Source: Rubrivivax sp.
GTDB taxonomy: Bacteria; Pseudomonadota; Gammaproteobacteria; Burkholderiales; Burkholderiaceae_C
Direction of reading: 5' to 3'
Length of the DNA stretch: 64,000 nucleotides
Assembly: GCA_022842595.1 (NCBI GenBank)
Contig: JALHPF010000027.1
Coordinates: forward strand, 1-64,000
Below the pieces are notes generated by a model. The model saw only the letters and a list, made by a program, of their open reading frames with translations, was not told where the DNA came from and made no database searches. Position 1 is the first letter of the stretch; each line of letters begins with the position of its first letter. The position numbers were made by a program, and so were the translations under genes. Below, in pieces: positions 9,670 to 24,939 of this stretch.

Positions 9670-11886
9670 ATGTCCCACGGGCCCCAATGGCGTGCCGCTA
9701 AGGCCGCAATGGCCACGCTGGCCCTCACCGTCAGCCTGTTGACTGCACCGGGCGTTGCCTGGGCGCAGAACGCCATCCAGTCGATCACCAGCAACCAGCA
9801 GGCGGGTACCGAGGTGGTGCGCATCGAACTCAGCGAAGCGCTGACGGCGGTGCCCAACGGGTTCTCGGTGCAGTCGCCCCCCCGCATCGCCATCGACCTG
9901 CCCGGCGTGGCCAACGCCATGGGCCGCAACAGCATGGAGATCAACCAGGGCAACCTGCGTTCGATCAACATCGCCCAGGCCGGTGAACGCACCCGCCTGG
10001 TGTTGAACCTGAAGCAGGCCTCCAGCTACCGCGCGCAGATCCAGGGCAAGGCCCTGGTGCTGGTGCTCGACGGCGTGGGTGGCGGCAGTGGCGACGCGGT
10101 GGCGGCGGCCCCCAGCGCCACTGGCGGCCCGGCCGCGGCGCCCGCCACCTTCGCGCCGGCGCAGAACACCAACCCGCAAGGCCTGCGCGACATCGACTTC
10201 CGCCGCGGCACCGAAGGCAGCGGCCGCGTCATCGTCAACCTGCCCAGCACCCAGGTGGGCGTGGACATCCGCCAGCAAGGGCAGAGCCTGGTCGTCGAAT
10301 TCCTGCGCAGCACCCTGCCCGACAGCCTGCGCCGCCGTCTCGACGTCACCGACTTCGGCACGCCGGTGCGCAGCATCAACACCTTCCAGGCCGGCGACCG
10401 CGTGCGCATGGTGGTGGAACCCACCGGCGCCTGGGAACACAGCGCCTACCAGAGTGACAACCAGTTCGTGCTGGAAGTGCGCCCGGTCAAGCTCGACCCG
10501 AACAAGCTGACGCAAGGCGTGGGCTTCCAGGGCGAGAAGTTGAGCCTGAACTTCCAGAACATCGAAGTGCGCGCGTTGCTGCAGGTGATTGCCGACTTCA
10601 CCAACTTCAACGTCGTCACCAGCGACACCGTCACCGGCACCGTCACCCTGCGCCTGAAAGACGTGCCCTGGGACCAGGCGCTGGACATCATCCTGCAGGC
10701 CAAGGGCCTGGGCGTGCGCAAGAACGGCAACGTGCTGTGGATCGCGCCGAAGGACGAGCTCGCCGCCAAGGAACAGGTCGACCTTGAAGCGAAGAAGAAG
10801 ATCGAGGAACTCGAGCCGCTGCGCACCCAGAGCTTCCAGCTGAACTACACCAAGTCCGAGGAAGTGGCCAAGGGCCTGACCGGACAGAACCTGAGCCAGG
10901 GCGGTGGCGGCGGTGGCGGCAGTGGCGGCACCAACACGCGCATCCTGTCGCCGCGCGGCAGCGTCATCTTCGAAACCCGCACGAACCAGCTGTTCGTCAG
11001 CGACATCCCGAGCAAGCTCGAGGAGATCCAGTCGCTCATCGGCAAGATCGACATCCCGGTGCGCCAGGTGTTGATCGAAGCCCGCATCGTCGAAGCCGAC
11101 GACAGCTTCGGCCGTGCTCTGGGCGTGAAGCTGGGCGGCACTGACCAACGCGGCACTCGTGGCGGCATTCCTGGCTACAACGTGGGTGGCGGCAACTACG
11201 CGGCCATCGGCGGCAACTACTCCAACATCGGTGTCACCACCGGCCAGACGCCGATCACGCCGACCAGCTACCTGCCCGATTCGCAGTTCGTGAACCTGCC
11301 GGCCAACACCAGCGCCTTCGGCGGTGCTTCGGCGGCCACCTTCGCGCTGAGCCTCTTCGGAGCCGCCTCCAACCGTTTCCTGAACCTGGAACTGTCGGCA
11401 CTGGAAGCCGAAGGCCGCGGCAACGTGGTCAGCAGCCCGCGCATCATCACCGCCGACCAGACCAAGGCACGCATCGAGCAGGGTGAAGAGATTCCGTACC
11501 AGCAGGCCACCAGCAGCGGCGCCACCTCGGTGCAGTTCAAGAAGGCCAGCCTGAGCCTGGAAGTGACACCGCAGATCACGCCCGAAGGCAACGTCATCCT
11601 CGACCTGCTGGTCAACAAGGACAGCCGCGGTGCGCTGACGGCTGCCGGCCCGGCCATCAACACCAAGCAGGTGCAGACCCAGGTGCTGGTGGAAAACGGC
11701 GGCACCGTCGTCATCGGCGGCATCTTCACCCAGGACGAACGCAACGAGATCAACAAGGTGCCGCTGCTCGGCGACATCCCCTACCTGGGCGTGCTGTTCC
11801 AGAACAGGGTGCGCAGCACCAGCAAGACCGAACTGCTGGTGTTCATCACTCCCAAGATCGTGACCGACCGCTCGGCTGCACGCTGA
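9670..11886 (+). CDS. pilQ: Type IV pilus secretin PilQ
   Basis: Outer-membrane secretin through which the pilus emerges. The start at 9670 is preceded by AGGAG with a nine-base spacer and opens a good signal peptide ending in GVAWA; ATG codons at 9643 and 9646 overlapping the pilP stop are alternatives. Domains in order are two AMIN domains (about 35-280), the secretin N0 and N1 domains (LSLNFQNIEVRALLQVIADF), a Gly-rich loop, and the C-terminal secretin barrel with VPLLGDIPYLGVLF. About 738 residues. Confidence 0.95.
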   Translation: MSHGPQWRAAKAAMATLALTVSLLTAPGVAWAQNAIQSITSNQQAGTEVVRIELSEALTAVPNGFSVQSPPRIAIDLPGVANAMGRNSMEINQGNLRSINIAQAGERTRLVLNLKQASSYRAQIQGKALVLVLDGVGGGSGDAVAAAPSATGGPAAAPATFAPAQNTNPQGLRDIDFRRGTEGSGRVIVNLPSTQVGVDIRQQGQSLVVEFLRSTLPDSLRRRLDVTDFGTPVRSINTFQAGDRVRMVVEPTGAWEHSAYQSDNQFVLEVRPVKLDPNKLTQGVGFQGEKLSLNFQNIEVRALLQVIADFTNFNVVTSDTVTGTVTLRLKDVPWDQALDIILQAKGLGVRKNGNVLWIAPKDELAAKEQVDLEAKKKIEELEPLRTQSFQLNYTKSEEVAKGLTGQNLSQGGGGGGGSGGTNTRILSPRGSVIFETRTNQLFVSDIPSKLEEIQSLIGKIDIPVRQVLIEARIVEADDSFGRALGVKLGGTDQRGTRGGIPGYNVGGGNYAAIGGNYSNIGVTTGQTPITPTSYLPDSQFVNLPANTSAFGGASAATFALSLFGAASNRFLNLELSALEAEGRGNVVSSPRIITADQTKARIEQGEEIPYQQATSSGATSVQFKKASLSLEVTPQITPEGNVILDLLVNKDSRGALTAAGPAINTKQVQTQVLVENGGTVVIGGIFTQDERNEINKVPLLGDIPYLGVLFQNRVRSTSKTELLVFITPKIVTDRSAAR

Positions 11887-11968
11887 CCCGCGCGCCGGCC
11901 AAAAGCCTTCCCCACGAAGCCCCACCCGCATTCGCTTCCGCGCGCCGCCAAGACGCAGGACTTCGACC

Positions 11969-14227
11969 ATGACAATTCTGAAACGACTCTTTTCGATCTG
12001 CAGCCTGCTAGTTCTGGCAGCCTGCGGTGGTGGTGGTGGTGATTCCGGGTCACCGCCCTTCGGCGGTGGCACGACACCCATCGGCAACACGCCAACAGCC
12101 AGCGACCTGGTGCTGGTGCTCTCGTCCAACACGATTCCGAACACGGGCACTGGTGCTGTCACGCTCACAGTCACCGCGCTCGACGAACGTCGGGTTGCGC
12201 TGCCGGGCGTGGCTGTAGCACTTTCAGCGAACAGTGACGGCGTCATCACCATCCCAGCTGCTACCGGCACCACCACGACCGACAGCCGAGTGACCAACGC
12301 CCAGGGCCAAATCGTCGCGACGGTGGGCATTGGTTCAAACACGACGAATCGCACGATCACTCTGACCGCTGCGTCAGGCTCACTCACTCGGACCATCTCG
12401 CTCGCGGTTGTCAATGCACCGAGCGGTACTGTGGCAACGTCCATTGAGCTCATTGCCGAAAGCACCAGCGTGACTACGGCGGGCGACGGCGTGGTGATCC
12501 GCGCTTTCGTCAAGGATGCCAACAACAACGCACTGACCGCTGCACCGCTGATTTTCGCCACGTCAACTGGGACGCTGAGCGCTATCAGCAGCGTGACAAA
12601 CGCCGCAGGAACCGGCAGCGCTACCCTGTCCGCAGGCTCGGACAAGTCGAATCGCAACGCGGTTGTCACAGTCAGATCTGGCACGGTGGTGAATACGCTC
12701 ACCTTGCCAATCGATGGGACCACCGTCCGAGTGTCTGGCCCGACCTCGTTGATCCAGAGAACTTCGGGCGCATTCGATGTCGCTGTCAGTGACTCGCGCG
12801 GCAATCCGGTCCCAGGTGTGGTCGTGACCGCGGTGAGTTCGCTGGGAAATCCCACTGTAACGTCGGCTCCGGAACGAAGAACGGATGCCAACGGGCAGGT
12901 GCGATTCAACTACACCGCCACCAACGCGGGTACCGATTCGCTTGAGTTCACGAGCTCGGGCGCGAGAAACCCGTCCACACAACTGGTCGTGAGCAGCCAG
13001 ACCTTTGCGTTCGTTTCTCCGTCAGCTTCTGCCACCGTGAACGTGGGCACGACACAGCCACTGACCGTGGAACTGCAAGGCGTCACTCCCCTGGCGGGCG
13101 TTCGAATTGACTTTGCCGCCACCGGCGGCGTGTTGTCAGGCGGATCGCTTGCCCCTGCTTCCACACAAACCAACGCTGCTGGACAAGCGACTGTCAATTT
13201 TTCATCCACTTCCGCTGGACCGGTCACCGTTCAAGCAACTGTCGTGGGCACCGGCAGCAGCACGACCCTGCCCTTGCGAGTGGTGGCCACCGTACCTAGC
13301 ACCCTTGTTCTGCAGATCAGCGAAACAGCGATCGCGCCGAACACCTCGGCAGCGGGCACCAACGAGACCTTGGTGCTTGCCAAGGTTTCTGACGCGGCTG
13401 GAAATCCGGTGCAGGGCCAGACGGTGAACTTCACCCGGGTCACTGACCCGAGCGGCGGCAACCTGCTGCAGGTCTCGGCGCCTACGGACGACAGTGGTAC
13501 TGCCACGGTGCGCTACCGTTCTGGCTCACAAAGCACCGCCAACAATGGCGTTGTCCTCAGCGCTACGGTGGCGGGGACCACGCCTGCCGTAACTGGCTCC
13601 GCAACCTTGACGGTCAGCCAGAGCGCGCTGTTCATCGCCTTGGGTACCGGCAATGTGATTACGAACCTTGACCCTCAAACCTACAAGAAGGATTGGGTGG
13701 TCTACGTCACTGACTCCAATGGCATTCCCGTGAATGGCGCGACCCTGACGATCAAGGCAATACCCGTCAACTACAGAACGGGCGTGCTCGGATGGAACGG
13801 CGCCTTCTGGGCCTACGCTGCACCCATTTACAGTTGCCGTAGCGAGGACCGTAACCAGAACGGCACCTTGGATAGAACTCCCCGTGACGAAGACGACAAC
13901 GCAGACGGAGTCCTGTGGCCTGGTAACGTGATCTCCGTAACTCCAGGGTCTGTGCAGACCGTGAACGGCCGGGCAACGATCTCGCTCATCTACGCAGAAT
14001 CCTACGCACCCTGGGTCGATCTGTTGCTCACTGCTTCTGCGACTGTGGCAGGCACCGAGTCGAGGACGGACGCTCAGTTCATAGTGAACGGCTTCGCCGA
14101 TGACTTCAACAAGCAAGATGTGCCCCCCGCGGGTGTCGTCAGCCCGTTCGGAGACAGGCCCAAACCTGCGGCCCTAGCAGTACCTGGCGCTTGCTCGCTA
14201 CTCACGGTCGCCCCATTGATACCCTGA
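11969..14227 (+). CDS. Multi-Ig-domain (Big_1-like) surface lipoprotein
   Basis: Secreted lipoprotein of 752 residues: signal peptide with lipobox LAAC (Cys19) and a Gly run, then about five bacterial Ig-like group 1 modules with recurring patterns such as DAAGNPVQGQTVNF and TDANGQVRFNYTA. Near residue 630 an EF-hand-like loop DRNQNGTLD and DEDDNADG suggests Ca2+ binding, next to an isolated Cys. Such proteins act as adhesins or stalk-like surface proteins; the ligand is unknown. AGGA lies about nine bases before the ATG. Its A+T content is visibly higher than its neighbours, and it separates pilQ from aroK. Confidence 0.8.
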   Translation: MTILKRLFSICSLLVLAACGGGGGDSGSPPFGGGTTPIGNTPTASDLVLVLSSNTIPNTGTGAVTLTVTALDERRVALPGVAVALSANSDGVITIPAATGTTTTDSRVTNAQGQIVATVGIGSNTTNRTITLTAASGSLTRTISLAVVNAPSGTVATSIELIAESTSVTTAGDGVVIRAFVKDANNNALTAAPLIFATSTGTLSAISSVTNAAGTGSATLSAGSDKSNRNAVVTVRSGTVVNTLTLPIDGTTVRVSGPTSLIQRTSGAFDVAVSDSRGNPVPGVVVTAVSSLGNPTVTSAPERRTDANGQVRFNYTATNAGTDSLEFTSSGARNPSTQLVVSSQTFAFVSPSASATVNVGTTQPLTVELQGVTPLAGVRIDFAATGGVLSGGSLAPASTQTNAAGQATVNFSSTSAGPVTVQATVVGTGSSTTLPLRVVATVPSTLVLQISETAIAPNTSAAGTNETLVLAKVSDAAGNPVQGQTVNFTRVTDPSGGNLLQVSAPTDDSGTATVRYRSGSQSTANNGVVLSATVAGTTPAVTGSATLTVSQSALFIALGTGNVITNLDPQTYKKDWVVYVTDSNGIPVNGATLTIKAIPVNYRTGVLGWNGAFWAYAAPIYSCRSEDRNQNGTLDRTPRDEDDNADGVLWPGNVISVTPGSVQTVNGRATISLIYAESYAPWVDLLLTASATVAGTESRTDAQFIVNGFADDFNKQDVPPAGVVSPFGDRPKPAALAVPGACSLLTVAPLIP

Positions 14228-14229
14228 GT

Positions 14230-14796
14230 TTGACCACGCTGACCTTATCCCTGGTCGGCATGCCCGGCTGTGGCAAGTCCACCGTCGGGCGTCATCTGGC
14301 CCGCCAGCTGGGTCTGAAGTTCGTCGACAGCGACACCGAGATCGAACACCGGATCGGCATGCCGATCCGCGACTTCTTCGCCCAGCAGGGCGAAGACGCG
14401 TTTCGCGACGTCGAGCAGGAGGTCATCGACGAACTCACGCAGCGGCCGGGCATCGTGCTGGCCACCGGTGGCGGCGCCGTCCTGCGGCCCTCCAACCGCG
14501 ACGCGCTTCATTCGCGCAGCCACGTCTTCTACCTGCGCTCCACCGCGGACGAACTGCATCGCCGCCTGCGCCACGACACCCAGCGGCCCCTGCTGCAGGT
14601 GGCCAACCCGCAGCAGCGACTGCGCGAGCTGTACCGCGAACGCGACCCGCTGTACCGGCGCACGGCCCATTTCGTCGTCGAATCGGCTCGGCCTTCGGTG
14701 CATGCCCTGCTGGGCATGGTGCTGATGCAGCTGGAACTGGCAGGCCTCGTCGACCCTGGCCAGGTGCCCTCGCCCATCGACCACACGGCCGGCTGA
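14230..14796 (+). CDS. aroK: Shikimate kinase
   Basis: Phosphorylates shikimate at O3 in the chorismate pathway. P-loop GMPGCGKST is at about 10-18, the DSDTEIE shikimate-binding strand follows, then the ATGGGAVL glycine-rich motif and the RPLLQ lid. No ATG precedes the P-loop, so I use TTG at 14230, two bases after the upstream stop, giving 188 residues. A TTG at 14191 inside the previous gene is the alternative. aroB follows, as in most proteobacteria. Confidence 0.9.
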   Translation: MTTLTLSLVGMPGCGKSTVGRHLARQLGLKFVDSDTEIEHRIGMPIRDFFAQQGEDAFRDVEQEVIDELTQRPGIVLATGGGAVLRPSNRDALHSRSHVFYLRSTADELHRRLRHDTQRPLLQVANPQQRLRELYRERDPLYRRTAHFVVESARPSVHALLGMVLMQLELAGLVDPGQVPSPIDHTAG

Positions 14797-14857
14797 AGCA
14801 CCCGCTGTCGTTGACGGCGCCCAGGGTTTCGCCAGGCTGCGACTTAAACTCGCAGGC

Positions 14858-15958
14858 ATGACTTCCCCGCTGGAAAACACCGTGCAGGTCGCCGCCGGCG
14901 ACAGCCGCTACGACATCCTCATCCAGCCCGGCTTGCTGGCCACGCCGGCCGCGTGGGCCGGCCTGCCGAAGTCGGCGCAGGCCGTGATCGTCAGCAACCC
15001 CACCATCGCCCCGCTGTACGAAGCCGCCTTGCGCCGGGCGCTGGCGCCGCACCACGCGCAGATCAGCACCGTGCTGCTGCCCGACGGTGAAGTGCACAAG
15101 GACTGGGTCACGCTGAACCTGATCTTCGACCACCTGCTGGCCCATGGCTGCGACCGCAAGACCGTGCTCTACGCCCTGGGCGGTGGCGTCATCGGCGACA
15201 TGACGGGTTTTGCCGCGGCCAGCTTCATGCGTGGCGTGCCTTTCGTGCAGGTGCCCACCACGCTGCTGGCGCAGGTGGACTCCTCGGTGGGCGGCAAGAC
15301 CGCCATCAACCACCCGCGCGGCAAGAACATGATCGGCGCGTTCTACCAGCCCGCCCGTGTGGTCTGCGACCTGGCCACGCTGGCCACCCTGCCGCCGCGT
15401 GAACTGTCGGCTGGCCTGGCCGAAGTGATCAAGTACGGGCCGATCGCGGACATGGCCTTCCTCGACTGGATCGAAGCCCAGTTGCCCGCGCTGATGGCGC
15501 GCGACCCGGCCGCGCTGGCCCATGCGGTGCGGCGCTCGTGCGAGATCAAGGCCCATGTGGTGGGCCAGGACGAACGCGAAAGCGGCCTGCGCGCCATCCT
15601 GAACTTCGGCCACACCTTCGGCCATGCCATCGAGGCAGGCCTGGGTTATGGCCAATGGCTGCACGGGGAAGCCGTGGGCTGCGGCATGGTGATGGCGGCC
15701 AGCCTGTCGGCCGAACTGGGCGGGGTGGACGCGGCCTTCGCCCAGCGCCTGCACCGCATCATTGCCGCCGCCGGCCTGCCCACGCAGGCGCCGCACATGC
15801 CGGCCGAGCAGTGGTTGGCGCTGATGCGGCTGGACAAGAAGGCCAGCGCCGGCGAGATCCGCTTCGTCGTCATCGACCGGCCGGGCAGCGCTGCCGTCCG
15901 CCCGGCCCCCGACGCGCTGGTGGCCCAGGTCATCCAGCGCCACAGCCTGCCGGCGTGA
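14858..15958 (+). CDS. aroB: 3-dehydroquinate synthase
   Basis: NAD- and metal-dependent enzyme converting DAHP to 3-dehydroquinate, the second step of the shikimate pathway. It has 366 residues with [13 protein letters not shown] for NAD binding, [19 protein letters not shown] in the active site, and metal ligands in [16 protein letters not shown] and LHGEAV. The stop overlaps the GTG of dgt. Confidence 0.96.
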   Translation: MTSPLENTVQVAAGDSRYDILIQPGLLATPAAWAGLPKSAQAVIVSNPTIAPLYEAALRRALAPHHAQISTVLLPDGEVHKDWVTLNLIFDHLLAHGCDRKTVLYALGGGVIGDMTGFAAASFMRGVPFVQVPTTLLAQVDSSVGGKTAINHPRGKNMIGAFYQPARVVCDLATLATLPPRELSAGLAEVIKYGPIADMAFLDWIEAQLPALMARDPAALAHAVRRSCEIKAHVVGQDERESGLRAILNFGHTFGHAIEAGLGYGQWLHGEAVGCGMVMAASLSAELGGVDAAFAQRLHRIIAAAGLPTQAPHMPAEQWLALMRLDKKASAGEIRFVVIDRPGSAAVRPAPDALVAQVIQRHSLPA

Positions 15959-17127
15959 ACACGCCGGGCCTGCCCGCCTACCCGGCCCCGCTGGCCCCCT
16001 GGGCCTGCGACCCGCGCCACACTCGCGGCCGGCGCGTGCCCGAAGCGCCCGCCCCGCCGCGCAACGAGCACCAGCGCGACCGTGACCGCATCGTGCACAG
16101 CACGGCGTTCCGGCGGCTCGTCTACAAGACGCAGGTGTTCATCAACCACGAAGGCGACCTGTTCCGCACAAGGCTGACGCATTCGCTGGAAGTGGCGCAG
16201 CTGGGTCGCTCGGCAGCGCGTGCGCTGCAGCTCAACGAAGACCTGGTCGAGGCCATCGCACTCGCGCACGACCTCGGCCACACACCTTTCGGCCACGCCG
16301 GCCAGGACGCGCTGCACGACTGCATGCGCGAACATGGCGGCTTCGAGCACAACCTGCAGTCGCTGCGGGTGGTCGACGCGCTGGAAGCCCGCTACCCGGG
16401 CTTCGACGGGCTGAACCTCAGCTTCGAAACCCGCGAAGGCATCCTGAAGCACTGCTCGGCGCGCAATGCGGCGCGCCTGGTGCAGGCCGAACCCCAGGGC
16501 CCGGGCCGGCGCTTCGTCGAGGGCACCCAGCCCAGCCTGGAAGCGCAGCTGGTCAACCTGGCCGACGCCATGGCCTACAACGCGCACGACATCGACGACG
16601 GCGTGCGCTCAGGGCTGATCACGCTGGCCCAGCTGGCCGATGTGCCACTGTTTGCCCACTGGAAGCAGCAGGTGCTGGCCGACCACCCGCAGCTGGCCAG
16701 CCAGCCCGGCCGGCGGTTGCTGTTCGAGACTTTGCGCCGCATGCTGTCGGCACAGATGGCCGACCTGATCGCCGCCACCAGCGAAGCGGTGCGCAGCCAT
16801 GCCCCCGCCGACGCCGACGCGGTACGCCGGCTGCCGCCGCTGGCGCGCTTCAGCGCCGGGCTGCAAGCCCAGATCACGGAACTGCAACGCTTCCTCTTCA
16901 GCGCCCTCTACCGCCACCCGCAGGTGATGCACACCACCGCGCAGGCGCGCACGGCCTTGGTCGAACTCTTCGCCGCCTACCGCGCCGACCCCGGTGCCAT
17001 GCCGGCCGACTTCGCCACGGCATCCGACGGCGCCCGCGCGGTGGCCGACTACATCGCCGGCATGACCGACCGCTACGCCCTGCGCGAACATTTCCGGCTG
17101 ACGGGGCGCCGGGTGTTTGCGGACTGA
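15955..17127 (+). CDS. dgt: dGTPase-like HD-domain dNTP triphosphohydrolase
   Basis: HD-superfamily phosphohydrolase that splits dNTPs into nucleoside and triphosphate. It has 390 residues from a GTG overlapping the aroB stop. Metal ligands are seen as H76 in [10 protein letters not shown] and H105-D106 in [11 protein letters not shown], with a further Asp in [24 protein letters not shown] is the usual N-terminal family motif. The gene order aroB-dgt-gltB is common in Burkholderiales; here repeats and a transposase homologue lie between dgt and gltB. Confidence 0.9.
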   Translation: MNTPGLPAYPAPLAPWACDPRHTRGRRVPEAPAPPRNEHQRDRDRIVHSTAFRRLVYKTQVFINHEGDLFRTRLTHSLEVAQLGRSAARALQLNEDLVEAIALAHDLGHTPFGHAGQDALHDCMREHGGFEHNLQSLRVVDALEARYPGFDGLNLSFETREGILKHCSARNAARLVQAEPQGPGRRFVEGTQPSLEAQLVNLADAMAYNAHDIDDGVRSGLITLAQLADVPLFAHWKQQVLADHPQLASQPGRRLLFETLRRMLSAQMADLIAATSEAVRSHAPADADAVRRLPPLARFSAGLQAQITELQRFLFSALYRHPQVMHTTAQARTALVELFAAYRADPGAMPADFATASDGARAVADYIAGMTDRYALREHFRLTGRRVFAD

Positions 17128-17181
17128 GATGGGGGTTGCCTCGAAGCTTCGACTTTCTCCTGTCGGCCCGTTGCGGTCGTT

Positions 17182-17364
17182 CGTTTCTTGCCTGCTTGGT
17201 CCCCTGCAAAGGCGGGCTGGGGCTGGCTGCGGCGCTTATCCTCGGCGGCCTTCGCTGCGCTCAGGCTGCCCTGCGGCCCAGGCCAGTGGCCTGGGCCTTC
17301 GCCAGGCACAAACAGTCCACTGGACTGTTTGTGTCCGGGCTCAGTGCATCGGTCCCGCGGCCCC
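17182..17364 (-). repeat. Dispersed repeat copy 2, inverted and interrupted
   Basis: The reverse complement of this region matches window positions 1-115. Bases 17205-17235 match 61-91 at 30 of 31 positions, and 17349-17364 match 1-16 exactly. Between the two parts, this copy carries extra sequence that includes the 27-base palindrome at 17307-17333. Confidence 0.75.
17307..17333. repeat. 27-base perfect palindrome
   Basis: Arms of 13 bases (17307-17319 and 17321-17333) are perfectly complementary around one central C. It sits inside copy 2 of the dispersed repeat and is absent from copy 1. In RNA it could form a hairpin only with loss of central pairs; as DNA it could extrude a cruciform or bind a dimeric protein. 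Confidence 0.85.
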
Positions 17365-17483
17365 ATCGCGGAACTCGCTTCATTCGCTGCGCTCATTGCG
17401 CTCAATCACCCGCGATGAGTCAGAGGTTGAACCGCGCTGCGCGCGGGGGCCGCGGGCCCTGTGCTCCTCGGCGCCTCCCATGC

Positions 17484-17514
17484 GCGCCACAGCCAGCCCC
17501 AGCCCACCTTTGCA
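17484..17514 (+). repeat. Dispersed repeat core, copy 3
   Basis: Thirty-one bases matching 61-91 with one difference, in the same orientation as copy 1 and opposite to copy 2. Part of the repeat island before the transposase homologue. Confidence 0.75.
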
Positions 17515-17558
17515 AACACCGTGTCCGGGTCTCCACCGTGGCGCGCCGACACGTGGGC

Positions 17559-17668
17559 GGGCTGCGGGCGTTGGGTGGCCCTGGAGCGAAGTAAAGGAGG
17601 AGACGCCGGCCCGCCAGGGCCGGCGGCGGGGGACATGAGCGCAAGGGGCCACCCAACGTCCGTAGCCC
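17559..17668. repeat. Long nested inverted repeat (REP/BIME-like)
   Basis: Outer arms 17559-17581 and 17646-17668 pair at 21 of 23 positions, with the 13 innermost pairs perfect. Inside the loop a second hairpin has perfect 8-base arms at 17605-17612 and 17617-17624 around a 4-base loop. Nested imperfect hairpins beside a RAYT gene are the usual form of REP/BIME units. Confidence 0.75.
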
Positions 17669-17688
17669 TGGGACCCAGTCGAATCGCC

Positions 17689-17710
17689 AACGACCGCTCT
17701 GGGCCGCAAG
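17689..17710 (+). repeat. Dispersed repeat right segment
   Basis: Matches 116-137 at 21 of 22 positions in the same orientation. In both places it lies about 35-50 bases before a start codon. Confidence 0.7.
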
Positions 17711-17761
17711 CAGTCGATCCCCTTTCTCATGCCCCACGCATAGCGCGTCGCTGACTGCCCC

Positions 17762-18451
17762 ATGGCTCGCCTGCCCCGCCTCGTCATCCCCGGCCTCGCC
17801 CACGTGGTCGTGCAGCGTGGCCATGGCGACCGGCCGGTGTTTACCGACGACACCGATCGGGCGAACTATCTCGGCGCACTGCGCGAATCAGCCCCCGCCA
17901 GTGGCGTGCAGTTGCTGGCCTGGGCGCTGCTGGACGACCAGGTGCTGCTGCTGGCGCAGCCGGACGCCGCCACGGGCATCAGCCGCCTGCTGCAGGCCGT
18001 CGGGCGGCGCTACGTGAGCGCCTACAACCGCCGCCATGGCCGCGCCGGCACACTCTGGGACGGGCGCTTCCGCTGCGCCCCGGTGGAGCCGGGGGCCACC
18101 CTGCTGGACCTGCTGGTGTGGATAGACGGGATCACGCCCGAAACTCGACACACCAGCGCCAGCGTGCGGCTGGCCGGACGGCCCGACGCCCTGCTGGCCC
18201 ACCCGGCGGGGTTCTGGGGTCTGGGCAACACCCCCTTCGAGCGCGAAGCCGCCTATCGCCGGCGGCTGGCCGATGGCGTTTCAGCAGCCCAGGCCCATCG
18301 CTGGCAGCAAGCAGCCCTGGGTGGCTGGGCCATCGGATCGACGGCGTTCACCGGCGAACTGGCCCTGCGAGCGCAACGCCCGGTGCGCCCGCGGCCGCCA
18401 GGTCGTCCGAAGAAGGACAAGAGCCCGGGTAATGGCACACCATGTGCTTGA
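17762..18451 (+). CDS. RAYT/IS200-like transposase homologue lacking HUH histidines
   Basis: A 229-residue protein with the overall pattern of Y1-type REP-associated tyrosine transposases: MARLPRLVIPG start, HVVVQRG strand, then GRRYVSAYNRRHGRAGTLWDGR compressed near residues 81-102, which keeps candidate catalytic tyrosines Y84 and Y88. The HUH motif normally reads NHVHLL; here the aligned segment is DQVLLL (59-64), so both metal-binding histidines are replaced (Q60, L62). That predicts loss of nicking or a changed chemistry. The C terminus is basic. It lies between repeats and gltB with no partner gene. Confidence 0.8.
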   Translation: MARLPRLVIPGLAHVVVQRGHGDRPVFTDDTDRANYLGALRESAPASGVQLLAWALLDDQVLLLAQPDAATGISRLLQAVGRRYVSAYNRRHGRAGTLWDGRFRCAPVEPGATLLDLLVWIDGITPETRHTSASVRLAGRPDALLAHPAGFWGLGNTPFEREAAYRRRLADGVSAAQAHRWQQAALGGWAIGSTAFTGELALRAQRPVRPRPPGRPKKDKSPGNGTPCA

Positions 18452-18487
18452 GCGGCCATCGCTGTCCACGCGACCGTTTCCATAAAG

Positions 18488-18553
18488 ATTGTCCCCATAT
18501 TCAGGACGTCACTGGCTGCTGTTTCTCTTTAAGTGTCTGACCCCGATTGATTT
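18488..18553. repeat. Possible mobile-element right-end sequence
   Basis: Downstream of the transposase homologue are two A+T-richer tracts, ATTGTCCCCATATT at 18488-18501 and TGTCTGACCCCGATTGAT at 18534-18551. Both resemble the TGTCCCC/GGGGTCAGAC-type sequences often found flanking RAYT-like genes. I recognise the pattern but cannot find the matching left copy in this window. Confidence 0.35.
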
Positions 18554-18644
18554 CCTTGCCGCTCTTGCTGCACTGCGGTAAGTTCCGCCGTCGGCCGAAA
18601 TGCGCACCCCGCCCCAAGGCCCCAGCCCTGCCCCGGAGAAGACC

Positions 18645-23399
<4,755 letters not shown>

Positions 23400-23431
23400 G
23401 CCCAACCCCCTTTCAGCAGAGCAACAGCATC

Positions 23432-24919
<1,488 letters not shown>

Positions 24920-24925
24920 ACCGCC

Positions 24926-24939
24926 GCCGGCTAGCCGGC
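24926..24939. terminator. Palindrome at convergent stop codons
   Basis: A perfect 14-base palindrome, GCCGGCTAGCCGGC, lies between gltD and the convergent sulfotransferase gene and contains the latter's TAG stop at its centre. It could act as a bidirectional 3' end, but there is no U tract, so the role is uncertain. Confidence 0.35.

Larger units (their letters stand above)
17128..17761. other. Repeat-rich non-coding island
   Basis: This 634-base stretch between dgt and the transposase homologue has no convincing gene; the open frames in it are short and lack family features. It contains an inverted copy of the dispersed repeat, a second partial copy, a 27-base palindrome and a long nested hairpin, each listed separately. 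Its structure resembles extragenic repeat clusters associated with RAYT transposases. Confidence 0.75.

Noticed and set aside
9526-12909. A 1127-residue open frame antisense to pilQ and the Ig lipoprotein
   Set aside because: It crosses two genes on the other strand and shows no domain pattern.
17410-17760. Small open frames in the repeat island as genes
   Set aside because: They overlap in several frames, follow repeat and hairpin sequence, and lack plausible ribosome-binding sites or motifs.
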